NCBI RefSeq assembly: GCF_030272615.1
Contig: NC_081415.1
Span: 369,527,667-369,591,666, forward strand
DNA: 64,000 nucleotides
From: Cryptomeria japonica
Taxonomy: Eukaryota > Streptophyta > Pinopsida > Cupressales > Cupressaceae
Direction: 5' to 3'
Shown: in pieces, positions 24,827 to 36,709 of the stretch
How positions within the stretch are numbered: the stretch's first letter is position 1
How the letters are laid out: every line of letters begins with the position of its first letter
Translations under genes and position numbers: made by a program
The notes under the pieces: generated by a model
Told to the model about the DNA's origin: nothing
The model's input: the letters and a program-made list of their open reading frames with translations, nothing else
Databases searched by the model: none

Positions 24827-24864
<38 letters not shown>

Positions 24865-25560
24865 GTGTATATACATTAGAGAGAGAGGAAGTAGAAAGAT
24901 ATAAAAAAGAGGGAGTGATGGGGAGATATGGATAGATAAGATAGAAAGAGAGAGAAGGGATATATAGGGATACAAAGAGATAGATATAGGGATAGAAAGG
25001 ATTTAGAGATTAAATATAATTTGTAAAATATAAAGTGGGTAAGAAAGAGGGAGAGATGGAAGTAGAGAAAAAGGGGGAGAGGGATAAATAGAGATAGAAA
25101 GAGTGTGATAATTAGAGAGGGGGAGATAGAGAGATAGAAAGATAAAGATATAGGAAGTGATATATGGAGAGGTAGAGATGGATATATATAGAGAGAGAGA
25201 TGAAGGAAAAGGAGTGCATAATATATAGAGATAGTGAGATAGAATAGAGATATGGAGGGAGAAATAGGGTGGATTGTGTGTCTATGTGACTGAGAGAGAT
25301 ATAGATATAAAAAGGAGGGAGAAAGAGGGAATGTGTATGTGAACAAAAGAGATATAGAGATAGATATAAAGAGGGAGAAAGATATACAAATAGATAGAGA
25401 GGGGGGAGAGGGAGAGAGATTATATAGAAGTAAAGAGCTATAAAAAGAGGGAATGAGAGGGGGAGAGAGAGGGAGAGATAGATAGAGTGGGAAGGATATA
25501 AGGGAAAAAGAGAGAGATATAGGTAGAGGTAAGGAGATATAGGTAAGGGAGAGAGATGGT
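23757..25560. repeat. C-poor GA/GATA microsatellite field
   Basis: About 1.8 kb in which the plus strand is almost entirely A, G and T, with recurring GAGATA, GATAGA and GAGAGG. It includes pure (GA)n at 24681-24737 and 24828-24861. The Ser/Leu/Tyr-rich minus-strand and Glu/Arg-rich plus-strand reading frames over it are artefacts of this composition. Confidence 0.95.
24655..24680. repeat. Alternating purine-pyrimidine tract (Z-DNA-prone)
   Basis: 26 bases of unbroken pyrimidine-purine alternation made only of TG, CG and CA steps, abutting the (GA)28 tract. Confidence 0.85.
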
Positions 25561-25565
25561 GATGA

Positions 25566-26555
25566 AGATAATAATCAAATGACATGCTAACATCAGAATA
25601 ACTCTCTGAGGACATATGTTATCCTTAAATTATTGACATGAAATGAGTAATAAAAAATGAGTTGCTCCTTTTTGCTCTCTTGCTCTAAACATTTAAATAA
25701 ATTAAATAAATAAGGCCTTAAAAATAGGATCTCAATTAAAAATATAGAATCAAATCACAAATTACAATAAATAGTTTTAATAAAGCCAATAAATCAAATT
25801 CAACAACAATAATAAATTAAATAAAGCAATAAAACAATAAATAAAATAAATAAATAAAACATTCATCAATAAAACAACATAAATAAATAATAAATCCAAT
25901 AAATAAACCATAAATATAATTAAATCTCATCAATAATCAATTTAAATAAATAAATAGATGATTAATAATTCAAAAATGCACAATAATTAAATCAATTAAT
26001 AAACCAATAAACCAATTAAATTAATCCTAATTGATTTAAATAAAATCTCACAATGAAATTATCATCCAAAAATAATTGAATAAATACCTATAATCAAATA
26101 ATTAGACAATAATCACATTACCCAAATAAATAAGCATAGACCCCAATCATCTTACACCAAGGGAACAAACATAACACAAGACTCTTACCTCAACTTGCAT
26201 TGTGGCGCAAACGACAAGGTGCACAACTTAGACCTAGAGTGTGTGAGGGAAACTATGTCATCTCCGACAACTTGCCATTGGGATAGGACACACTTAGACC
26301 TGTGAAGCCAGGTGGAGTCGATGTCCTATACCTGCAAACTTGCATCAATGACTAAACACAACATATATACATCATATTAAACAAGCATATGATACAGAAT
26401 CATGATGATATATAATGCTCACAATGAGTGATATGACATCGTCTCTACTCACGAAGAAAATCACACAATATAACATCAAGATATTGCATAGAATCGTAAT
26501 CATTAGATAGGGTTAGTACATCATAAGATATCACACATAGAGAGAGAGAGAGAAA
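25566..26555. repeat. AT-rich debris with family C repeat end
   Basis: 25620-26160 is rich in AAAT/AATA. 26160-26460 matches the right part of family C near 60090-60360; the clearest shared block is acctgtgaagccaggtggag at 26298-26317 and 60189-60208, followed in both by a 'tacctgcaa' phrase. A short (GA)n and (CA)n lie at 26540-26575, where element B's left LTR begins. Confidence 0.5.
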
Positions 26556-28029
26556 AAGAAACACACACACATATATATGAGAATTGTTTTTACATATATA
26601 CTAACTATATACATGTTTAGATCTCAACCTGAAGAAAAATAAACTTAATGGAAAAACACAAAATCTAAGATATTCTTTCAACCAATTTTCTAAAAACTAG
26701 ATAGAATGATAGAAAACTTATGAGTTAATAAATCTGAATTGAAAAAATGGAAATGCTTTTTAATCCAAAATTTTGAAACATTCTTGGAAATTTTGGAATA
26801 TCTTGATGTTATTAGAAGTAATGCTTGTAGTAAATTGAAATCTTGTAGCTAAATGAATTCTTGTAGCAAAACTAAACTTTCTCCTATAGCAGAATTTAAA
26901 TTTCTTCTGTAGCAAATTTATAGTTGTTATGTACCAAACCAGAACAATCATGTAGCTGAAACCGAGTTGTAGATTTATGTATTTTTATTATTGTTTGGAA
27001 TGCAAGTTTATGATTGTTCGTCTTTGTTTATACTCAAAAATTCTGTTTTCATACACTAGTAAACAAAAAACTTGTTAGTGGATTTGTAAATATTATGAAA
27101 GTAAACTTGAAAATTTAAGAGGAATAAAATTGCAAGAACGTGTTCTAATTATTTTCTATAATTTATATGAAATATGTGCATGCAATAGTTACACCTTCTT
27201 TTATTTGAACTTATTTATTTTATTTTAAAAATTGAAAAGATTGATTGTTTACTTACAAAAAAGATCTACGATTTTGATTGTTTTTGAACTTTGAATGCTT
27301 GTGAATGGAAGTGCTTATCATATAAGTTCAAAGATGTAGAATAAAAGGAAATAGGCATACTAGATTAATGAATGTTCTAGTCATTTGTTTTGGGGAAAGT
27401 TTACCTTCCAGGATGGGTGCCGAATATGGGGTTTAGAGAGTATAGTTTGCTTTTCCAAACTATTTTTATTGCTATGAATGGCATTTTACTCAGCTGAGTA
27501 ACCTATTGACCATTGGAATAGATGGATATATTTATGACTCTCTACTATATCCTTGTGTTGATCTTTCTTGTTTCTTAAATGAGTTAGAATAATAGAAAAT
27601 GCATGTATCATACTAGACATGCACCAAGATTCCATCTTGCATGTTGAATTATTTTTGCTAAGCAATTCATACAGGGTCAGGTATTCTTGATTGATTAAGA
27701 ATTTCGGGGAAGCGTATGCTTCAAGGTTGGGCAGAAAAAGAACCCGAACCTTATTCTCATCTTTAGACGAAGGACTGTATTGAAGATGGCTTTTGGATTG
27801 AATATCGATGATGTATCTTATCTCATTATTGTATTTATATCTATTTATTTGATATAGACTTGTTAAATCAACTTTTGAACTCGCAAATTAAATGACTTAA
27901 CTATTATGACATTATGTGATTATGGAATGATTTGAGAGGACTAATGAATTTATTAAAAGTTATAAATTTGTTTGAAGTTAAAGAGTTTTCATTCTTTATT
28001 TTTAAGTTTAGAATGTTTACGTCTTTACA
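26556..28029 (+). repeat. Element B 5' LTR, left-truncated
   Basis: Matches 34417-35623 up to 27783; the remaining 27784-28029 is missing from the 3' LTR. It ends in ...TTTACA three bases before the primer site. The left breakpoint coincides with a (CA)/(TA) microsatellite. Confidence 0.75.
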
Positions 28030-28032
28030 TTT

Positions 28033-28044
28033 TGGTATCAGAGC
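28033..28044 (+). promoter_or_regulatory. Element B primer binding site
   Basis: TGGTATCAGAGC, complementary to the 3' end of plant initiator tRNA-Met. Confidence 0.9.
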
Positions 28045-28120
28045 TTTAGGTTTATAACACTAGGGTCTATGACCATTACACTAAAGAAACATTCCTTGAT
28101 GTATGAATTGTTGATTTGCA

Positions 28121-29179
28121 ATGGGTTCTAGAAACAATAGAGCTAGATCAAGTAATAGGAATGATAGATTTGATCAGATTCTCAATCTTTTAAATCAACA
28201 AGGTGCTAGAATGGATGGAATTAAAGAAGAAGTTTGAAGGGTTGGTGGGATTCAAAATGAACAACCTTGATAGGATGAGAAACCTAGAGTTGAAATTCCA
28301 AGGGGTGAGGAACAACCGAATCATCAAGCTAGGATTGAAGGGGAGCTAGCAAAAGATTTGAAAAGGATAGCCCCACCCAAGTTTGATGGTAAGACTATCA
28401 GTGATGGCGTTGAATCTTGGGAAATATTTTGAGCTTTGCAACATGTCAAATGAAACTAAAGCAGTATGGACTGCTTATCAGCTTACTGGAGAAGTTGCGA
28501 CACGATGGGACAATGAGAAGTTAGAGAAGAAGTTACAACCTAGTGATATCACGTGGGAGCTATTTCTATAGTCTTTTAGGAAGATATGGCTTCCTCACAT
28601 TTTCTTCGGAAGGAAGATGACGAAGTTCTAGAATCTAACATAGGGTGGTATGATAGTTACACAATACTAGGAGAAATTCACAAATCTCCTAAAGTATGTA
28701 CCGCAGTAACAGATGGATGAATAATTCTGCATTCATTCAGTTCATCTTAGGTTTGAGGACTCACATTGGAGTTGAAGTGGATATTCACAATCCATTGACT
28801 ATGGATGAATTTTTTGAGAAAGCTACTAAACAAGAACAAAAGTTGCAACAATTGGCAAAATTTTTGAAAGAATGTGAATACTAAACTAGGTTTTGGGAAT
28901 AGGAATTTCCAAAACAATGATCATCAGAAGGGAAGCAACAATCGACAGATAAGGAATCTGAAAAGAGGAGCTAACTCTAAGGAAAATGGAGTAAATGAGG
29001 TTGGAAAAAAGAAAGTGAATAATAACATCAACTTCTCTAATTACAATACCAGGCAAAACTTTGACAAGAATAGGTCAGGTGGATACCAAGGGCCTAGAGA
29101 TGGATGCTATAATTGTAGGCAAAATCATTATGTTACCAATTTCCCACAATGTTCCACAGCTCAGAGAGGTGGGAATTAG
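28121..29179 (+). pseudogene. Element B gag
   Basis: Capsid-type protein of the chromovirus. The start ATG is at 28121. Recognisable pieces: PPKFDG near 28375, AVWTAYQLTGEVATRWDNEK (28465-28525), a second capsid part at 28740-28884, and a degenerate zinc knuckle CYNCRQNHYVTNFPQC (29104-29151), in which the Gly-His of the normal knuckle has become Asn-His and the spacing is off. Several stops and two or three frame changes make it non-functional. Confidence 0.75.
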
Positions 29180-29214
29180 AAAGGAGCATCACAACATTAG
29201 ATTCATGTAGCAGT

Positions 29215-32200
29215 TGATAGCCATCAGGCATACTTTCAGGCTTCACCTATCCAGATGATGGGTAATCTTTTTGGTCATTCAGTTTCTATTTTGATAGATA
29301 GAAGAGCTATTGAATGCTTTATTGATCCTAAATTAGTTTCTAAATTACCTATTAGACTTGGTTATATGTCACATGCATGGATGGTTCAATTTGGAAATCA
29401 AGCAAAGAAGAGGGTAGATTCATGTCTATTTTGTAGTGATTTATAGATTTCTAATTTCCAAACTTAGGTTAATCTATATGTAGCACCACTAGGATCATAT
29501 GATGTGATCTTAGGTATTAATTGGTCAATTAAGCATAAAGCTGTAGTGAATTGTGAGGACAAAGGTGTTAGTTGCTTAGATCATTATGGAAATCTGGTTG
29601 GGATTCATGGGTCTCAAAATCCTCTTGAATTGAGACACATATCACCTATGCAACTCAAGAAAGAACAAAGAAAGGGATGTTGCATTTTTTATATACTTGT
29701 AAGTGACTTGGATAATGCCAAGAAGAGTCCTCAGGATTATCCTGTTCTTAGAGAATTCTTAGATGTTTTTCCAGAAGATCTTATAGAGTTACCACCTAAG
29801 AGAGAATTTGACTTCTTTATTGAACTCTTACTTAGAACCGAGCCACAATCCAAGGCTCCTTACAAAATGACTACCACAAAATTGTATGATCTCAAGGCTC
29901 AATTCTAGGAGTTGCTTAAGAAGGGTTTCATAAGACCAAGTGTACCTTCATTGGGGTGCTCCAATAATATTCATGAAGAAGAAGGATGGAACCTTTAGGT
30001 TATGTATTGATTAAAGGATGTTGAACAAGGTGACCATTAAGGATAGGTATCCCTTGCCTAGGATATGAGATTTATTTGATTAGATGAAAAGTGCTACAGT
30101 ATTCTCTAAGATCGACCTTAGATTAGGTTACCAACAATTGAGGATTAAGGAAGGGGATATTCCAAAGACAATATTTTGAACTCGGTATGGGCATTATGAG
30201 TTCATAGTTGTACCTTTTGGTCTAACAAATGCCCTAGCAACATTCATGAACCTTATGAACAATATCTTTTAAGATTACTTGGATGATTTTGTGCTTATAT
30301 TCATTGATGATATTTTGATGTATTCCAAGAAGGAAGAGGAACATAAGAAGCACTTGAGAATAGTCTTACAGTGGCTAAGAGATCAAAATCTTTTTGCTAA
30401 GTTTTTGAAGTGTGATTTCTTTCAAGAAAAGGTGCACTATTTAGGCCATGTTATATCTGTAGAAGGAATTTTTGTTGATCCTACAAAGATAGAGGCAATT
30501 GTAGATTGGACAAAAACTTAGAGTGTTACAAAGGCTCAAAGTTTTATGGGTCTTGTAGGCTACTATAGGAAGTATATGGAAGGATTTTCTAGGATAGCAA
30601 AACCTATTACTTCTCTTCAGAAGAAGGGGAAGCAATTTGAATGGACTGAGAAGTGCGAGGAGGAATTTCAACTTTTAAAGCAAAATTTGACATCAACACC
30701 AGTCTTGACTATACCAAATCCTAATGGGCATTTCATAGTAATTACAGATGCCTCAGGTGAAGGTGTAGGAGAAGTGTTGATGTAAGAAGGAAAAGTGGTT
30801 GCTTTTGAGTCTAGGAAATTGAAGCAATATGAATTGAACTATGCACCACATGACTTAGAGATTTTGGCTATTGTTAATGCATTATAGATGTGGAGGAATT
30901 ACCTTCTAGGGAAGGCATTTGAGCTAAAGACAGATCATTTAGGATTGAAGTACATCTTTAGACAACCTAACCTTAATGTAAGACATAGAAGGTGGCTTAA
31001 GTTCCGAAGTGAGTATGATTTTGGTATTGAATATATCAAGGGGAAATAAAATAGATTAGAAGATGCTCTTAGCTGAAAGAGACATCTATCCACTATGGTT
31101 ACAACAAGGTCAAATTTGAAGCAGCAAGTGTTGCAGAATCTTTCTAAAGATGAGCATTATGAAAGGGTCAAACAAGCCTTGGGGGTAGATCCTTCAGATC
31201 ATCAATTTGATGGATATGTGTTGAAATATGATGGTATTTTGAGATACCAAAAGAAGATGTATATTCCTGAAGGTGGAGACTTAAGGAATTTGATCTTGCA
31301 AGAGGTGCACAATACACCTTACTCAGGGTATCTTGGAGTAATGAAGATGGTAGTAGAGTTAAGGACTTTGTATTTTTGGCCTAAACTCAAGAAATATGTG
31401 ATAGAGTATGTGGCATAATGTTTGGAATGCCAACGAGTGAAAGATGAGCATGTTCATCTAGCAAGACTTTTATATCAACATGGCATACCTAAGTATAAGT
31501 GGCAAGCAATCAGTATGGATTTTATGCAAGGATTACCTTTGAGTAAGAACATGCATGATACCATATTAGTAGTTGTTGATAAGTTGATAAAAGTTGCACA
31601 TTTCATACCTGGGAATCTCAAGGATGAATCATTTACTCTTGTGAAGAAATTTGTGCAAGAGATATTTTGATTGCATGGTGTACCAGAAACCATTATATCA
31701 AATAGGAATACCAGGACGCCATCTAGGTTTTGGACGATACTGAATGTAGCTTTGGGAACTAGATTGAATTTTAGTTTGACATATCATCCTCAAATAGATG
31801 GCCAAATAGAGAGGGTTAATTAGGTAGTGGAGGATATTCTGCGAATGCACTACACGTTTCAACAATACAAGTGGGAGGAATATTTTACATTGGTGGAGTT
31901 TGCCTATAACAACTCATTTCATACATCTTTAGGGATGACACCTTTTGAGGCACTCTATGGATGAAAGTGTCACACACTCATTAGTTGGGATAGGATGAAA
32001 GATAGGATAATCATTGGTCTAGATATGCTCAAGGAAATGGATGAGTAGATGAAGTTGATGAAGAGTAGGTTGAAGGGGGAGACCAATAGATAGAAGAGCT
32101 ATGCTAATAAAAACAAGACTTTCAAACAATTTGTTGTGGGAGATAAAGTCTTTTTGAGGGTGATAAGAGCTTTATCTCATTTGGAAAATCATCAAAGTTA

Positions 32201-32548
32201 GCACCAAGATATGTGGGACCCTTTGATGTTTTGGAAGTCATTAATCTAGTTGCTTATAGATTAGCTTTACCACTTGCTCTAGCTCAAATCCATAATGTTT
32301 TCCATGTTTCTTTGTTGAAACCATATCATCCTGATGCATCTCATATTCTTGATTGGCGATCTTTATAGGTACAAGATCCAGGGGTGGAGCTAGTGGAGCG
32401 CATCTGAATCCTAGATCGGCGTAGCGTTAAGCTACGTAGCAGATATTTTACTCAATATAAGGTCTAGTGGGACTATTATTATGAGAATAGTGCTACATGG
32501 GAGGATTTTGAAATGATTGACCATCAATTTTCTCATTTGCTTTCATAG
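29215..32548 (+). pseudogene. Element B pol: protease-RT-RNase H-integrase-chromodomain
   Basis: Protease region 29255-29446 has DRRA where the active-site D-S/T-G-A is expected, a lost catalytic motif. RT 29720-30520 with MKKKDGTFRLCID, PFGLTNA and [11 protein letters not shown] (30300-30332); a single frame change near 29940. RNase H 30690-31080 (ITDASGEGVG, LEILAIV, KTDHLGLKY). Integrase 31300-32100 (CLECQRVK, MDFMQGLP, HGVPETIISN, GQIERVN). Chromodomain 32380-32530 (ILDRRSVKLRSR, KV*W, ATWEDFE). Stops replace the residues usual at RLHGVP, VNQV, YGRKC, DALSRK and KVQW, each explicable by C-to-T. A chromodomain would target integration to marked heterochromatin. Confidence 0.88.
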
Positions 32549-32745
32549 ATTAGTATTTTCTTATTGCATGAGATACTTTGATACTCTGATTTTGATTCAC
32601 ATGTTATGAACTTAGATAGCTTGGATGCTACTGTTATTGCTTATGTTTTGATTTGAGACTATGATGTGTGGTTTTTATTTCAAGATGTTTGAGATACTAT
32701 TTGCTTATTGATGGATTAATAAGACATTGAGACGATGTCTCTTCC

Positions 32746-32758
32746 AAGTGGGGAAGGA
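32746..32758 (+). promoter_or_regulatory. Element B polypurine tract
   Basis: AAGTGGGGAAGGA directly before TGTCATGTACC, the 3' LTR start. Confidence 0.8.
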
Positions 32759-33495
32759 TGTCATGTACCATTTCTATCTATATTTATTTATTGTAATTAT
32801 TAAATTAGGAAACTGATATATATCTTATGTTTATATGGATGAAATTGAAATAGAAATGAAATTAAAATTGAAATTGAACTGGATTCAAGTGAGATGAAAT
32901 TGAAATCAAAATTGAATTTAGATTTATAATGAAATTGGATTTGAATTGAAATGGAAATTTAAATGCAAATAAATGATTTAAATTATTTTATTGTGAAAAT
33001 TAGGGATTGTCATTGCTAATGAACAATCGAGTGCAAGTGAATCTAGGAATATGTGAACATGGATGGAAGTGAGAACTGGGTTCAGGTAGAGTTGTTTTAG
33101 CTTTTATAATTCGGTATGGAGATAGAATCTCACACACCACATTAGTTTGCATAAAATGCATTTTGCATGAATAAATATTTTAGATGGCTCGAAATGGAAT
33201 GTTTGTTTGCATATGAATGATGTATTCCTACATGGAGTGTTTATTATTGATTTCATTGTTTTTAAGAAAGATTGATTTTGAGTGCTTTTATCGATTATGC
33301 ATGCATTTTGATATTTGTTTGAATATACATTGTTTATGTAGATGGAGTAATTGTCTTTGAAATGAAATAGATGAAGTACAATGTTTATATTCCATCATTT
33401 GAGTTATATATATATATATATATATATGGTTTTATTATACATGTATGTATAATGTTATTTAAATCGGATGGTTTTGATAATCAAATAATTGAGTT

Positions 33496-33575
<80 letters not shown>

Positions 33576-34381
33576 ATATGTATATATATATCAAATTGCA
33601 TGTTATACACTCCATGCATTGGAAATATCAAATTGTTTTAATGCTAGGATGAGTTGATATGGGAATATTGACATTGCATGGTTTGAAACTCTATTAAACC
33701 CATTGAATTCTAATTCAAAAGGGACTATTAACTGCTGAGAATAAGTTGGCCACCTTAGCTCTAAGAATTGATAGAGCCATGATGAGAGGGGGAAAAGTCT
33801 CTCATAGGTCATCAAAAAATGTTGATGTGGAAGTTATTCATTAATTAAGAAACACTTAGCCCACGAAGGCAAGGGAAAAAGTAACGCTCAGCCATGGGGA
33901 AAAAGTAACACCTAGCTAACATAAGATAAAAATGATAGCCATTGTTTGATACACACACAACCAAGAGAAAAAAAGAATATGTAGCCCTAGAAGTAAGGAG
34001 AGGCAAAAAAACGGAGATAAAAAGAAGCGATATCAATCATATCCTTCACCAGCCAAGTTAGGAGAATAGTTGGATACAATGTCGATCTTCTGTAGAATCA
34101 ACTCAGAGCTCACATTTAGGCTCTAAAATGTTGTGATATTCTTTTGAAGTTTAAAATATAATTTATTTGTTAATCTCCTATGAATAGATCGACTGAACAT
34201 AGTTATATGACAACAGACTATCATTTATTTATTTGTTTGCTGAGAATGAATTTACTAGCATTCTCGTATCTCTGATCAAATACTGAAGATATATTAACAT
34301 TGTATATATACATATATATATTTATATATACATACATATATACATATATATGTATGTATATATGTATATATCTATATGTAC

Positions 34382-34415
<34 letters not shown>

Positions 34416-35623
34416 ATGCATGAGAAATGATTTTACATATATAGTAACTATATACATGTTTAGATCTCAACCTGAAAGACAATAAACTTGATGAAAACAT
34501 ACAAAATCTGAGATATCCTTTCAACCAATTTTCTAAAAACGAGATAAAATGATAGAAAACTTATGAGTTAATAAATCTGAACTGGAAATATGGAAATGCT
34601 TTTTAATCCAAAATTCTGAAACATTCTTGGAAATTTTGGAATATCTTGACGTTATTAGAAGTAATTCCTGTAGTAAATTGAAATCTTGTAGCTAAATGAA
34701 TTCCTATAGCAGAACTAAATTTTCTCTTGTTGCGGAATTTAAATTACTTCTATAGCAAATTTATAGTTGTTCTGTAGCAAACCAAAACAATCATGTAGCT
34801 AAAACTGAGTTATAAATTTCTGTATTTTTATTATTGTTTGGAATGCAAGTTTATGACTGTTATTCTTTGTTTACACTCAAGAATTGTGTTTTCATACACT
34901 GGTAAACCAAAAACTTGTTAGTGGATTTGTAAATATTATGAAAGTATACTTGAAACTTTAAGAGGAATAAAACTGCAAGAAAGTGTACTTATTATTTTCT
35001 GTAATTTATATGCAATATGTGCATGCATGAGTTACACCTTCTTTTATTTGAACTTATTTATTTTATTTTAAAAACTGAAAAGATTGATTGTTTACTTACA
35101 AAAAGGATCTACTATTTTCATTGTTTTCAAACTTTGAATGCTTGTGAATGGAAGTGAATGTCATAAGTTCAAAGATGTAGATTGAAAGGAAATAAGCATA
35201 CTAGATGAATGAATGTTCTAGTCATGTGTTGTGGGGGAATTTTACCTTCCGAGATGGGTGTCGAATATGTGGTTTAGAGAGTATAGTTTTCTTTTCCAAA
35301 CTATTTTTATTGCTATGAATGGTATTCTACTCGACTGAGTAACTTATTGACCATTGGAATAGATGGAGATATTTATGACTCTCCACTGTATCCTTGTGTT
35401 GATCTTGCTTGTTTCTTAAATGAGTTAGAATAATAGAAAATGCATGTATCATACTAGGCATGCACCAAGATTCCATTTTGCATGTCAAATTCTTTTTGCT
35501 AAGCGATTCGCGCAAGGTTGGGTATTCTTGATTGATTAAGAGTTTTGGGGAAGTGTATGCTTCAAGGTTGGGTGGAAAAAGCACTCGAACCTTGTTCTCG
35601 TCTTTAGATAAAGGACCGTGTTG
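32759..35623 (+). repeat. Element B 3' LTR, right-truncated, with microsatellites
   Basis: Starts TGTCATGTACC. It contains a run of 'gaaattgaaat' phrases (32840-32965), a pure (TA)n (33500-33563), an unrelated-looking block 33610-34140, a TATA/TACA/TATG field (34299-34420), and from 34417 the segment shared with the 5' LTR. The last ~245 bases are absent; unrelated DNA follows at 35624. Confidence 0.75.
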
Positions 35624-35709
35624 TTCTAAAAAATGAGCGAACCAAGTTCACCTGCAATCTATCTATGAAATAGCCAACTTCATACAATGAAGAACTTCAG
35701 GACTTGGAC
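35624..35709. other. Host DNA left of D1
   Basis: 86 bases between the broken element B LTR and D1. It continues at 42457 on the other side of D1, across the duplicated TGGAC. Confidence 0.6.
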
Positions 35710-36485
35710 TGCTAGGATTCCCAGAGATACTGAGAGGGGGGGGTGAATCAGTATCTTGCCGATATACAAATTTTCTAAACTTATTAAACAAATTGCATTC
35801 CAAAATAGTGTACCGGTAAACTAGAAATAATGCAGTAAATAAGATCAATAACCACAACATAGAAAGCACACCATAACACAATATTTTTAACAAGGAAACC
35901 CAGTGTGGGAAAAACCTCGGTGGGATTTGTGACCCACAATATTCACTCATTGACCAATAAATGAATATTACTTACAATAGGGGCCTGCACATGTAGGAAG
36001 GCCAACTACCTAAATCTCACTACTTAATTACAAAAGGAAAGTCTCACTGACTTACAAAAATAGATTATACAAATCCAATATCATGTACTACTTCGATTCA
36101 GCATCTTCTATGCCAGGTTCAGTATCGGTTTAAGCTAATACAACTTCCATAAACCTTATTCTAAAATTTGCCTTGTTATTCACATGTTCGCATCTACCTA
36201 TTACATTCCATATATTCCATACATACACAAATGATCTACAAGATCTCATACTTATATATTAGTCCTATTACAATTCTCCTTGTTGGCTTACAAAAAGATT
36301 TTACAATTAAATACAAAATAAAATCCTATCGGCTGGGGTGTCGGTAATCATCTTTGTCGCTGCCAATAAACTATTTGTCGGTGCCAGTGTCTGTACCTGC
36401 CAGTACCATAGGATTGTAAAGTTGCCATCAATGACAATACCTTCAATCACCTACAATATCTCATTGAAGTGTGCATTTTCCAACA
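35710..36485 (-). repeat. D1 3' LTR
   Basis: 776 bp; the right end reads TGTTGG on the element strand. The left terminal TG-C-TAGG differs by one base from the TGTTAGG of its partner. The two LTRs differ by a few percent by eye. Confidence 0.92.
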
Positions 36486-36509
36486 ATCTCCCCCTTTGGC
36501 ATTGATGGC
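36486..36509 (-). promoter_or_regulatory. D1 polypurine tract with conserved extension
   Basis: The element strand reads CATCAATGCCAAAGGGGGAG then AT before the 3' LTR. A variant copy of the block lies inside at 36648-36676. The same arrangement occurs in D2 and E. Confidence 0.8.
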
Positions 36510-36709
36510 AACACTCATGAGAAAAAGTCAAAATTGTATCCAAAAATGTGTTGTCCAAAAAATCTATCTTACCAAAACTGTGTGCTCCAAAATTGTGTGC
36601 TCCCACTGAGCAGATGATGTCTTCGCCAATCATTTTTCTCATTCTACTACTCCCCCTTTGGCATCAATGACAAAGGTTGTCAATTAATGTCAATTGAGTG
36701 TAGTTCTTG

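Larger units (their letters stand above)
26556..35623 (+). mobile_element. Decayed Ty3/gypsy chromovirus (element B)
   Basis: Plus-strand element with an initiator tRNA-Met primer site (28033-28044), gag, protease, RT, RNase H, integrase and a C-terminal chromodomain, which identifies a chromovirus. The LTRs are truncated on opposite sides: 26556-28029 lacks its left part, and 32759-35623 lacks about its last 245 bases, so the two overlap only for ~1.2 kb. Gag and pol are full of stops plus at least three frame changes. No target duplication can be recovered. Confidence 0.88.

Noticed and set aside
23740-25615. Long Ser/Leu/Tyr/Ile-rich frames that look like membrane proteins
   Set aside because: They are translations of GA/GATA microsatellites; stops are simply rare in that composition.
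33371-34485. Tyr/Ile-rich frames
   Set aside because: Translations of (TA)n, (TATG)n and (TACA)n microsatellites in the element B LTR.
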